From Terrimonas ginsenosidimutans (GTDB lineage Bacteria > Bacteroidota > Bacteroidia > Chitinophagales > Chitinophagaceae), in assembly GCF_022012415.1 (NCBI RefSeq), contig NZ_JAKLTR010000002.1, positions 434,001-498,000 of the forward strand: a stretch of DNA of 64,000 nucleotides. The letters run 5' to 3'. Positions 54,298 to 64,000 of the stretch are shown here, in pieces. The stretch's first letter is position 1, and every line of letters begins with the position of its first letter. The translations under genes were made by a program, and so were the position numbers. The notes under the pieces were generated by a model, which was not told the DNA's origin, did no database searches, and was given only the letters and a program-made list of their open reading frames with translations.

Positions 54298-56498
54298 TGA
54301 AGATCATCATTCCTGTTATTTGCATCTTTTTTACTGCTGTATCCGTTGCGCAGCCATCCTCATACACAAGTTTTGTGAATCCGATGATCGGGACAGATGG
54401 CACGGGACATACATTTCCCGGAGCAACAGTTCCTTTTGGATTGGTGCAGTTAAGTCCCGAAACAGGTTTCGCCGGCTGGGACTATTGTTCAGGTTATCGC
54501 TACGCGGATAAAAAGATCTATGGATTTTCACATACGCATCTCAGCGGAACAGGCGCGAAAGATCTTGGTGATATACTGATGATGCCTTTCACCGGCACGC
54601 CGGGGGATACGGTTGTCAGTACATTCAGTCATGACAAAGAAAAAGCCTCGCCCGGTTACTATGCAGTTGAGCTGGATGACTACAATATAAAAGCCGCATT
54701 TACGGCAACTGCACATGCCGGCTTACATCAGTATTCGTACCCTTCAGCGGATAAAGTGGGCATAGTGATCAATCTGAAAGCAGGATTAGTCAACAAAATC
54801 GCTGACCTGGAAACGCATGTCCTGGAAAGTGCGATTTCTCTTGTAGACAGTCATACGCTCAGTGGGTACACGATCACCAGGGGCTGGGCGGGAAAGCAGC
54901 ACGTTCATTTTGTCATCAGGGCACAACAGCCAATTACTTCACATCAATGGCTTTCTGATTCAGCCGCGGGGCGTAATCACGTTCTGGCACTTTACTTTGG
55001 TGCTGGAAATGCATTTATGCAACAGATAAAAGTGGCGATCTCAACTGTCAGCACAAAGAATGCTGTTGAGAATCTGGAAGCAGAAATCCCTCACTGGGAT
55101 TTTGCGCGTGTCAAACAGGAAGCAGCGCTGGCATGGGAGTCAAGACTTAGCAAGATCCAGATAGAGGGCAGCAAAGCAGAGAAGGAGATCTTCTATTCGG
55201 CCATGTATCACTCCTTTATTGCCCCTAATAATATTGCCGATGTGAACGGCCAGTATCGCGGTGCTGATAATGAAGTTCATCACGCCAGCAACAAGGTCTA
55301 TTACTCCACGTTATCCCTTTGGGATACCTTTCGTGCATTGAATCCTCTTTTTACTATTATCCTTCCGGAAGAGACGAAGAACATTGTCCGTTCAATGCTT
55401 GCGCATGACAGCGTACAGGGTTATTTGCCGATATGGACGTTGTGGGGGCATGAGAATTATTGTATGATCGGCAATCATGCTATCCCAACTTTAGCGGAGG
55501 CTTATGTTAAAGGTATCTGTACTGATAACATACAACAGGCGGTCGATGCCGTTCGCCGGAGCTCAATGGTTGATCATAAAGGTTCTGACTGGACAACCTA
55601 TCTGAAACATGGCTACTACCCGTCAGACATAACTACGCGGGAAGCAGTGTCAAAAACGCTGGAAAGTAGTTATGATGATTATGCGGTGGCGAAACTGGCG
55701 GCACTGTCCCGGAACACGCAGCTGAGTGACAGTTTCATGAAACGGGCTTCTTTCTACCAAACCCTCTTCGATAAAGAAACGGCTTTTATGCGTGGAAGAA
55801 ACGCGGATGGCAGCTGGGTTCAGGGTTTTGATCCATTTAAATTGTCGCATGCCGGTACAGCTGGTGGAGACTACACGGAAGGTAACGCCTGGCAATATAC
55901 CTGGCATGTTCAACATGATATTCCCGGCCTGATCGCGCTGATGGGCGGAAAGCAGGCTTTTCTTCAAAAACTAGATTCGCTGTTCGAACAACCGTCCCAT
56001 GTGTATGGCGACGGATCGACGCTGGACGTGACCGGGTTGATCGGACAATATGCACACGGGAATGAACCATGTCATCATGTAGCTTACCTGTATACACTAG
56101 CTGGTCAGCCCTGGAAGACAGCAGACAGGATCTCGCAGATCATCCCCTCATTCTACACTAACAAGCCGGATGGTTTAAGCGGAAACGACGATTGCGGGCA
56201 AATGAGCGCCTGGTATATTTTCAGTTCACTGGGTTTTTATCCTGTCGATCCTGTTTCAGCGACCTATGTTTTCGGCAGACCATTGCATAAAAAATCTACC
56301 ATCAGGGTAGGAGAGAAGTCTTTCGTCATAAATGCCAAAGGCCTTGATGCCAATAACAAATATATTCAGCAAATCCTGTTAAATGGAAAGCAATATCATA
56401 GCAGTTCTATAACTCACGCGGATCTGGTTAAAGGCGGCGAGCTGACATTTATCATGGGAAATAAACAAGTTGACTATACAAGAGAAATAAAAAAATAA
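54297..56498 (+). CDS. GH92 alpha-mannosidase
   Basis: A 733-residue exported calcium-dependent exo-alpha-mannosidase family protein. Signal peptide to residue 18 (AVSVAQP); N-terminal beta-sandwich opening with VNPMIGTDGTGHTFPGA and a (alpha/alpha)6 barrel. Catalytic residues are recognisable: Glu590 in the GNEPCHH motif as general acid, and Asp631/Asp632 in GNDDCGQMSAW for the base. GH92 usually removes mannose from N-glycans or mannans, unusual beside two GH28 enzymes. Confidence 0.94.
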   Translation: MKIIIPVICIFFTAVSVAQPSSYTSFVNPMIGTDGTGHTFPGATVPFGLVQLSPETGFAGWDYCSGYRYADKKIYGFSHTHLSGTGAKDLGDILMMPFTGTPGDTVVSTFSHDKEKASPGYYAVELDDYNIKAAFTATAHAGLHQYSYPSADKVGIVINLKAGLVNKIADLETHVLESAISLVDSHTLSGYTITRGWAGKQHVHFVIRAQQPITSHQWLSDSAAGRNHVLALYFGAGNAFMQQIKVAISTVSTKNAVENLEAEIPHWDFARVKQEAALAWESRLSKIQIEGSKAEKEIFYSAMYHSFIAPNNIADVNGQYRGADNEVHHASNKVYYSTLSLWDTFRALNPLFTIILPEETKNIVRSMLAHDSVQGYLPIWTLWGHENYCMIGNHAIPTLAEAYVKGICTDNIQQAVDAVRRSSMVDHKGSDWTTYLKHGYYPSDITTREAVSKTLESSYDDYAVAKLAALSRNTQLSDSFMKRASFYQTLFDKETAFMRGRNADGSWVQGFDPFKLSHAGTAGGDYTEGNAWQYTWHVQHDIPGLIALMGGKQAFLQKLDSLFEQPSHVYGDGSTLDVTGLIGQYAHGNEPCHHVAYLYTLAGQPWKTADRISQIIPSFYTNKPDGLSGNDDCGQMSAWYIFSSLGFYPVDPVSATYVFGRPLHKKSTIRVGEKSFVINAKGLDANNKYIQQILLNGKQYHSSSITHADLVKGGELTFIMGNKQVDYTREIKK

Positions 56499-56500
56499 AT

Positions 56501-57187
56501 ATGAAGAAGGGAATAATCAGCCTGGTTTGTCTTGCGATCATAGCCATGGCATTCCGGCAAGACAAACCGAAGAAACTTTTTTTGCTGGGTGATAGTATTT
56601 CAATGCAATACAGTCCTTTCCTGGAGAAAATGGTAAAAGGAAAATACACCATTATCCGAAAGCAGGACGATGGAGAAGGAATGCAGAACCTTGATATACC
56701 CAAGGGTTCTAATATTGGCAATTCCCGGATGGCTCTCAGCTATATTCGCTATAAACTCGCGGACGGAAAATTTCATCCTGATCTGATCACCCTTAATTGT
56801 GGCTTGCACGATATCAAACGAGATACAGCAACGGGCGCGCTTGCTGTTGATTCTGCTGAGTACAGAAGGAATCTGACAGAGATCGTCAACATCATAAAGC
56901 AAAAAAAGATTCCAATGATCTGGATCAGAAGTACACAGGTGGTTGATTCCATCCATAAAAAGAATAAAGCTTTTATTCGGTTGGCAACAGACCTCGAAGC
57001 CTTCAATGCCATTGCGGATGACGTTTTTAGAAAGGCAGGCATCAGTGTTCTGGACCTGTACTCATTCACAAAAAACATGGGTAACCGGCGGTTTGTGGAT
57101 CACGTGCATTATGATGACGATACCAAGGAGTTGCAAGCGGCTTATATCGCGGGGTATCTGGAGCAATGGGAGGCGGTATTCAAGTGA
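56501..57187 (+). CDS. SGNH/GDSL hydrolase
   Basis: A 228-residue exported esterase-type hydrolase, starting 2 bp after the GH92 stop. Signal peptide short (MKKGIISLVCLAIIAMA). SGNH blocks are present: LLGDSIS with Ser32, the NIGNSR Gly region, LNCGLHD with its Asn, and the Asp200-x-x-His203 dyad (VDHVHYD). In a pectinase locus the most natural role is removal of acetyl groups from the glycan. Last gene of the PUL. Confidence 0.9.
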   Translation: MKKGIISLVCLAIIAMAFRQDKPKKLFLLGDSISMQYSPFLEKMVKGKYTIIRKQDDGEGMQNLDIPKGSNIGNSRMALSYIRYKLADGKFHPDLITLNCGLHDIKRDTATGALAVDSAEYRRNLTEIVNIIKQKKIPMIWIRSTQVVDSIHKKNKAFIRLATDLEAFNAIADDVFRKAGISVLDLYSFTKNMGNRRFVDHVHYDDDTKELQAAYIAGYLEQWEAVFK

Positions 57188-57417
57188 TAGAACTCTGGTT
57201 GCCCGTAACGTATTTTTCAACGTAATCACGCGTTGCAATTATGTGCCTTGTCTGGCGAACCATTCGGAAGCTTCCTGTAAACCCGTGATTTTTTAAAAGG
57301 CTTCTGATGATAAAATTTGGGGTGCCGTCAGTGAAATGCCGTTGCTTAAGCGTCGTCGGGGCGGCAAGATGCGAATCCAATAGCACGTCCTCATGAGGAG
57401 GATATATCATCGGCCCG

Positions 57418-58035
57418 CTATTCAAGCAGGCCGATGGTTTTTAACCATTTTGTTACTTCACCATCTACATCCTTCTCCTTTTCTCCATGCATAACAAAGA
57501 GTTCTCCGTCCCGTTCCGAGCCTCCGCGTATGGATAATCCTCTTAAGAGTTCACTTTCCGGGCAAAGTTCATTCACTGTTTCAAAACTGGAGCCTGTACC
57601 ATATCCTCCGTTCGTATTAAAGGGGATTACTTTTTTCCCCTTCAAATTATACTGGCTGAGAAAACTTTTCATCGGTGGTGGTAGTTTCATCCCCCATGTC
57701 GGAAACCCTACAAACACGGCTTCATATTTTTCGATGCTGTCTATTTTAGTCTTCAGCGGTGGCAGGTACGAAGTTTCGTTTTCCTTCGCAACTTGTTCAA
57801 CCGTCTCCTGATAATTTTCGGGATACGGTTTCTGCGGTTCTATTTCCACCAGCTTGCCTCCAAGCTTTCGATGGATCATGTGCGCGACAGCTTTGGTATT
57901 CTTTGTTCGCGACAGGTACACGATCAGAATCCGGTCTTCCGATACAGGCTTTTGAGCTGCCGAACAGCCCGACAACAATATCATCCATGCTATTAGTGCA
58001 GAGATTGAAAGCACGATCTGTCTCATAGTAACCAT
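57418..58035 (-). CDS. Flavodoxin-like lipoprotein
   Basis: About 205 residues from the ATG at 58035; 58026 is an alternative and the frame is open to 58071. A hydrophobic segment and lipobox (LLSGC) precede a flavodoxin fold: ILIVYLSRTKNTKAVA is the FMN phosphate loop, FVGFPTWGMKLPPPM the second FMN loop and FNTNGGYGTGSSF the third. A flavodoxin placed outside the cytoplasm is unusual for electron transfer. Last gene of the minus-strand redox operon. Confidence 0.85.
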   Translation of the reverse strand: MVTMRQIVLSISALIAWMILLSGCSAAQKPVSEDRILIVYLSRTKNTKAVAHMIHRKLGGKLVEIEPQKPYPENYQETVEQVAKENETSYLPPLKTKIDSIEKYEAVFVGFPTWGMKLPPPMKSFLSQYNLKGKKVIPFNTNGGYGTGSSFETVNELCPESELLRGLSIRGGSERDGELFVMHGEKEKDVDGEVTKWLKTIGLLE

Positions 58036-58067
58036 ATTTAAGCGAAGAGAAGGTCCTAAGACCGGCA

Positions 58068-58550
58068 TCAATTATTATAGTCTGCGTCAGTTACTTCCTC
58101 CATCCAAACCGTTTCTCCTTTTTCCCTTCCTGTGATGGCGAGTTGAACGAACATTGTATCCGCACTGGCACCATGCCAATGTGAAACATTGGGAGCACAT
58201 TTGATAACGTCTCCTTTGCGCAGGATCTTCTTGACTCCACCTTTTTCCTGGTAATATCCAACACCATTTGTGACCAGCAGGATCTGCCCCGCCGGATGAG
58301 CATGCCATTTTGTTCTGGCGCCCGGCTCAAACGTAACATTCCCTACAGAATTCTGATTGATACTGTCCGACTGGATCAAATTGCTAAGCCATGCTGTGCC
58401 AGTGAAATTATTATTAGTAATTTTTTCACCCCTGGGAAAAATCATATTATTCAAGCTGGTTGTTTCAGTATTTTCAGTTTTCGTTTTGCTATCACAAGCT
58501 GTGAACGTTACAATGAAAACTAAAGCTGTGTAGTTTGTTATTTTATTCAT
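58068..58550 (-). CDS. Cupin domain lipoprotein
   Basis: A 160-residue protein with a signal peptide and lipobox (FTAC, then DSK). The mature part is a single cupin: GARTKWHAHPAGQ (metal-binding His motif 1) and APNVSHWHGA (motif 2). Similar to exported cupins found with carboxymuconolactone decarboxylase and flavodoxin genes. Enzymatic role unknown. Its end lies just after the flavodoxin start. Confidence 0.9.
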   Translation of the reverse strand: MNKITNYTALVFIVTFTACDSKTKTENTETTSLNNMIFPRGEKITNNNFTGTAWLSNLIQSDSINQNSVGNVTFEPGARTKWHAHPAGQILLVTNGVGYYQEKGGVKKILRKGDVIKCAPNVSHWHGASADTMFVQLAITGREKGETVWMEEVTDADYNN

Positions 58551-58659
58551 ATTGGTTTCGTACTGTTTAATGTGTGTTTAGCATTCCCTGTAGCATCCGG
58601 CATTATATTCCAATGAATTTTTAACAGGGGTACCTGCATGGGAAGAAAAGTGTAAGATG

Positions 58660-59391
58660 TTACTTTTTATTTTTCAGGACTTCATCCAAAACCTTTTGCG
58701 CGGCTTTCGCTTCTTTTTTACCGGTCTTCTGCATGAGGGTTTCCACAAATTGTTGTAATTGTTGCTGTGTCAGTCCTACATTCAGGCATAGGTTCAGATG
58801 TGCATTCAACATCGGCTCCACGCCGCCGATGCTGCTGAGCACCGATACCGTAACCAGTTCTCTTTCTTTATAAGTCAGTATATCGCGTTCAAAAATATCT
58901 GCGAAGAGATGCTCTTTCAGGAAAATTTCAATTTGCGGTGCAAATGCGGCATAACCAGATTTTGGTCCTTTTTCCTGCACACCGGATAATTGTTCCAATA
59001 TCGCTTTACCCCGTTCGTATTTGCTGCGTTGATCATTGACAGGTGACGCCTCAGCACCGATGCTGTCGGTGATCCCTTTTGTCTTACGCTCATTCATTAC
59101 TGCCATGAAAGTCTGTAATCCCCGGATACTTCGCGGAAACCCAGCATATGCATACACATGGACAAGCGCTTCCTTGATCTGATTAACTGTGAGACCTGCA
59201 TCAAGGCCGGCATTCAGTTCGGTTTTCAATTTTGACAGATCGCCTTTTCCTGTTGAAGCGCCGATGCCGATCAGGCTCTGTTCTTTAGGGCTAAGCATGC
59301 TGTGTTCCGTTGAAGTAACCTGCGCGTTTGCGGTAGAATAAATTGCATTCAAAGCAATCGCCAGTGCAAGAAGTATTTTGTTTTTTGCCAT
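58660..59391 (-). CDS. Exported carboxymuconolactone decarboxylase family protein (two domains)
   Basis: A 243-residue protein with a signal peptide (LALAIALNAIYSTANAQ). Two tandem CMD (AhpD-like) helical domains: about residues 35-110 (GLTVNQIKEALVHVYAYAGFPRSIRGL) and 135-235 (LLTYKERE-type LTYKERELVTVSVLSSIGG). Neither has the CxxC of AhpD, so a peroxidase-linked thiol role is unlikely. Between the cupin and the aldo/keto reductase genes. Confidence 0.9.
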   Translation of the reverse strand: MAKNKILLALAIALNAIYSTANAQVTSTEHSMLSPKEQSLIGIGASTGKGDLSKLKTELNAGLDAGLTVNQIKEALVHVYAYAGFPRSIRGLQTFMAVMNERKTKGITDSIGAEASPVNDQRSKYERGKAILEQLSGVQEKGPKSGYAAFAPQIEIFLKEHLFADIFERDILTYKERELVTVSVLSSIGGVEPMLNAHLNLCLNVGLTQQQLQQFVETLMQKTGKKEAKAAQKVLDEVLKNKK

Positions 59392-59592
59392 GATCAGTTT
59401 TTATTTTTTGAAAATTTCCCGATCACATCCAACTGCAGCCAGGTATTTAACTGATCGATTGTTCATTTTCTCCAATTTATATATGATGCGTTACTGATGC
59501 TCCGGACTGTTGCGATCAGCCAACTGGCGCATAGTATATTGCCCGGTCAATGTTTCTCATTCTCACTTCCCATACCGCATAATCTCAGCTCT

Positions 59593-61660
<2,068 letters not shown>

Positions 61661-61785
61661 CTATGAAGAGCAAAGGTCCAGCCAATCTGGTTGCCGGGCA
61701 TTATACAGATTCCGGTTTTACCTGCCATTATAGCGGATTGTGTGAAGTTTGGCACGTGTTGCGGCCGTCGCTTCGCTATGGCGTA

Positions 61786-61895
61786 GGGTTCCGACTGATG
61801 TACGCAGATATAACCAGGCAGATACGCAGATGAATTTCTGTCAACAAAATCATCTGCGCATCAGCGCCTTGATCCGCGTCCATCAGCGGGAACCC
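61786..61895. repeat. Large imperfect palindrome (REP-like)
   Basis: The 46-48-nt arms (about 61786-61832 and 61850-61895) are reverse complements with few mismatches and a loop of about 18 nt. Repeated ACGCAGAT / ATCTGCG units occur within the arms. A transcript from either strand would fold into a long hairpin. It lies between the AraC stop and the aldo/keto reductase start, both minus strand, and may act as a terminator as well as an intergenic repeat. Confidence 0.75.
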
Positions 61896-61924
61896 ACGCC
61901 ACTCAATTGTCGTGAGTTGCGCGG

Positions 61925-62821
61925 CTAATTAGAATTCCGGTATTGATTGGGCGTGATGCCAACGCGCTGTTTGAATAGCCTTGTAAAATGCTCAGGGTAT
62001 TTGAATCCCAGCTCTGCAGAAACCTGGCTGATGGACTTGCTCAGGTCAAAGATCTTTTCCTTAGCAACATCTATGATCCTGGATTGGATATATTCCTGCG
62101 CGGTCTTGCCGGTTTCTTTTTTTACGAGGTCACCAAAGTAGTTTGAAGAAAGATTCAGTTCGCCGGCGCAATACGCCACAGAGGGTAGTCCCAGCGTTTG
62201 GGCCTTGTCAGCTTTGAAATAAGCGTTCAGTAAGTTTTCAAAGCGCTCCAGTATCCCATGATTAACATTTTCGCGCGTGATGAACTGGCGGTCATAAAAC
62301 CGTTGTGCATAGTTTAGGAAGAGCTCTATGTTTGAAGCGATCAGTTTCCGGCTGTGTTTATCTATCGCGTGTTCCAGTTCGTACTGGATCTTTGAAAAGG
62401 AATCCAGTACAAGTTTTCTTTCGCGTTCAGAAATGTGAAGCGCTTCATTGGCTGAGTAAGAAAAGAAGGAATAATTCTGTATTGTTTTTCCGAGAGGCGT
62501 GCCATGAATAAGATCGGCATGGAATACAAGGGCGTGTCCTTTGGGCTGATAGATCTCACCATTACTATTCAGTCCGGCCACCTGGCCCGGTGCAAGAAAC
62601 ACCAACGTGCCTTCCTGGTAGTCATACAGATTTTTCCCATAGGTCAGGTCTCCGCACTTCACATCTTTCAAAAAGATCGTATAAAAACCGAAATACATTT
62701 TTGAACCTGAACGGGGATCGGCCTTGGAAAGATCCACCACACTGACCAGCGGGTGCAGTGTCTCATTCTTATTGAATAAGTTGTAGTCGGTTACGGTCTC
62801 GAAACGCCTCATATTATCCAT
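61925..62821 (-). CDS. AraC family transcriptional regulator
   Basis: A 298-residue regulator. N-terminal cupin-like sensor (GTLVFLAPGQVAGL, HALVFHADLIHGTPLG) of the type common in Bacteroidota AraC proteins, and a C-terminal double HTH (about 195-298, ending VSAELGFKYPEHFTRLFKQRVGITPNQYR). It lies upstream of the aldo/keto reductase operon on the same strand, the usual layout for such redox clusters, so it probably controls it (inference). Confidence 0.93.
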   Translation of the reverse strand: MDNMRRFETVTDYNLFNKNETLHPLVSVVDLSKADPRSGSKMYFGFYTIFLKDVKCGDLTYGKNLYDYQEGTLVFLAPGQVAGLNSNGEIYQPKGHALVFHADLIHGTPLGKTIQNYSFFSYSANEALHISERERKLVLDSFSKIQYELEHAIDKHSRKLIASNIELFLNYAQRFYDRQFITRENVNHGILERFENLLNAYFKADKAQTLGLPSVAYCAGELNLSSNYFGDLVKKETGKTAQEYIQSRIIDVAKEKIFDLSKSISQVSAELGFKYPEHFTRLFKQRVGITPNQYRNSN

Positions 62822-63016
62822 GACATCTGCGATTTAATGACCGAATTTAGTGTTTTTATCCCCTGCGGCGGGTTCCCAAAGCCAGGATCAGGAATTTTGG
62901 CAGTAAATACCGCAATATGTATAAGCCGGGGGCGAAATATTTACGGCAACTTTAGTGATTATCAGGACAGGCAGCAGTAAATCATTCAATTCCGCACTAT
63001 TATCCGCACCTAAAAC

Positions 63017-64000
63017 ATGATTGTTGACACTTACGATAGAGCGCACACTTACTTAAGGATCTCCCTTACGGATCTTTGCAATTTGCGTTGCGCATACTGT
63101 ATGCCCGAAGAACACTATCATTTTATGCCGGTGGCCCACCTGATGCAGCCAGCGGAGATTGAAACAATTGCGAAAACATTTGTATCACTAGGCGTAAACA
63201 AGATCCGGCTAACGGGTGGTGAGCCGCTGGCACGCTGCGATTTTAATGCGATCCTGAATAGATTATCGCCACTCCCGGTTGAATTGAGCCTGACCACTAA
63301 CGCCACATTGCTGCATCGTGAACTGGACAACATTCAAGCCGCTGGTATCAATAGTTTAAATATCAGCCTCGATACGTTATGCCGTGAAAAGTTCCGTGAA
63401 CTTACACACAGGGATCTGTTTGATCAGACCTTCCGGAATATCCATCTTGCTATTGAACGCCGGTTCAATGTTAAGATAAACATGGTAGTGATGAAAGGTG
63501 TAAATGAAAACGAGATCCTGGATTTCATCAAATGGACAAAAGAGCAACCTGTTGAGATCAGGCTGATTGAATTCATGCCCTTTGCAGGCAACCGGTGGAA
63601 AGGCGCGCAGGTATTTTCGCGAAAAGAAATGCTTGACCTCATCAGCGCCACTTATGAGATAGAGCAATTACCCGTTGCAGAGCATTCGACAAGTTCTGTC
63701 TTTCATATTCCGGAACATGCCGGAAATTTCGGCGTGATCAGTACCATGAGCGAACCGTTTTGTGCAGGATGCAATCGCATGCGGCTGACAGCAGACGGGA
63801 AAATGAAAAATTGCTTGTTCTCGAAAGACGAAACTGATCTGCTGTCTGCGCTAAGAAATGGCTTACCATTGGAACCGTTGATCAGGAATAATATTCTTGC
63901 GAAAGCAGCAAAACTCGGCGGTCAGTTCGGAAACAGTCCGATAGATGAATTAAAAGGAGATGAGCTGATCAATCGCAGCATGATCAGCATTGGCGGGTAG
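63017..64000 (+). CDS. moaA: GTP 3',8-cyclase MoaA
   Basis: A complete 327-residue radical SAM enzyme for the first step of molybdenum cofactor synthesis, ending on the last base of the window. N-terminal radical SAM cluster Cys21, Cys25, Cys28 (CNLRCAYC), the SAM-binding GGEPL, and the second [4Fe-4S] site Cys249, Cys252, Cys266 (FCAGCNR ... KNCLF). The C terminus is the required Gly-Gly tail (ISIGG). Cofactor made here is needed by PaoC at 21-23 kb. Probably the first gene of a moa operon continuing beyond the window. Confidence 0.96.
   Translation: MIVDTYDRAHTYLRISLTDLCNLRCAYCMPEEHYHFMPVAHLMQPAEIETIAKTFVSLGVNKIRLTGGEPLARCDFNAILNRLSPLPVELSLTTNATLLHRELDNIQAAGINSLNISLDTLCREKFRELTHRDLFDQTFRNIHLAIERRFNVKINMVVMKGVNENEILDFIKWTKEQPVEIRLIEFMPFAGNRWKGAQVFSRKEMLDLISATYEIEQLPVAEHSTSSVFHIPEHAGNFGVISTMSEPFCAGCNRMRLTADGKMKNCLFSKDETDLLSALRNGLPLEPLIRNNILAKAAKLGGQFGNSPIDELKGDELINRSMISIGG

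Noticed and set aside
57188-57417. Small minus-strand frame (57180-57425) between the PUL and the flavodoxin gene
   Set aside because: A neighbouring frame also reads plausibly, which suggests debris, but no family could be recognised in either.
62822-63016. Moco riboswitch upstream of moaA
   Set aside because: No convincing conserved fold could be recognised in the 195-bp leader; a covariance-model search would be needed.

Overview
The window reads as chromosome of a free-living saccharolytic Bacteroidota bacterium, most likely Chitinophagaceae (Chitinophaga/Niastella-like). The evidence is an ECF sigma / FecR / SusC / SusD polysaccharide utilisation locus, FtsX-type 800-residue permeases, LytS/LytTR pairs, GH97/GH51/GH92 enzymes and moderate GC. 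No rRNA, tRNA, CRISPR array, prophage or intact transposase was seen.

Layout. 0-6 kb: an AraC regulator divergent from a GH97 and a GH51 glycosidase (arabinose/galactose side-chain removal). 6-9 kb: small metabolic and hypothetical genes and a polysaccharide deacetylase. 9-15 kb: PhzF, a broken HxlR regulator lying antisense to an N-terminally damaged AraC gene, a GlcG-like protein, an SDR and a TlpA thioredoxin. 14.6-16.5 kb: a compact minus-strand cassette of an 83-residue CxxC peptide, an MNIO (DUF692) enzyme and an HvfC-like partner, which looks like a minimal RiPP locus. 17-19 kb: DUF808 and a spermidine-synthase-like protein. 19-23 kb: a PaoABC-type periplasmic molybdenum aldehyde dehydrogenase. 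24-31 kb: nitrite assimilation (nirB, nirD, a porin, a formate/nitrite transporter) divergent from siroheme cobA and a cysteine-rich Crp/Fnr regulator. 31-42 kb: assorted genes (SUKH-like, VOC, ABC permease, vanadium-haloperoxidase-like, LytS/LytTR, a DUF1579-like lipid-binding-type protein, nucleotide pyrophosphatase-like). 42-43.5 kb: a gene-poor tract with toxin debris and structured repeats. 43.5-57.2 kb: a full PUL (ECF sigma, FecR, SusC, SusD, two GH28, GH92, SGNH hydrolase). 57.4-62.8 kb: an AraC-linked redox operon (two aldo/keto reductases plus exported CMD, cupin and flavodoxin proteins). 63-64 kb: moaA, ending on the last base.

How they fit together. Both carbohydrate blocks point to pectin-type plant polymers: polygalacturonase-fold enzymes and an esterase in the PUL, and arabinofuranosidase plus a retaining-type GH97 at the left end. 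Nitrite reductase needs siroheme, supplied by the divergent cobA; the molybdenum dehydrogenase needs the cofactor begun by MoaA.

The least explained material is the MNIO peptide cassette with a hairpin between peptide and enzyme genes, a three-copy covarying double-hairpin repeat (39.7, 42.9 and 43.1 kb), a 105-bp MITE-like palindrome at 60.7 kb with a diverged copy at 8.8-9.0 kb, and a 21-bp-phased direct repeat upstream of the LytS/LytTR operon.
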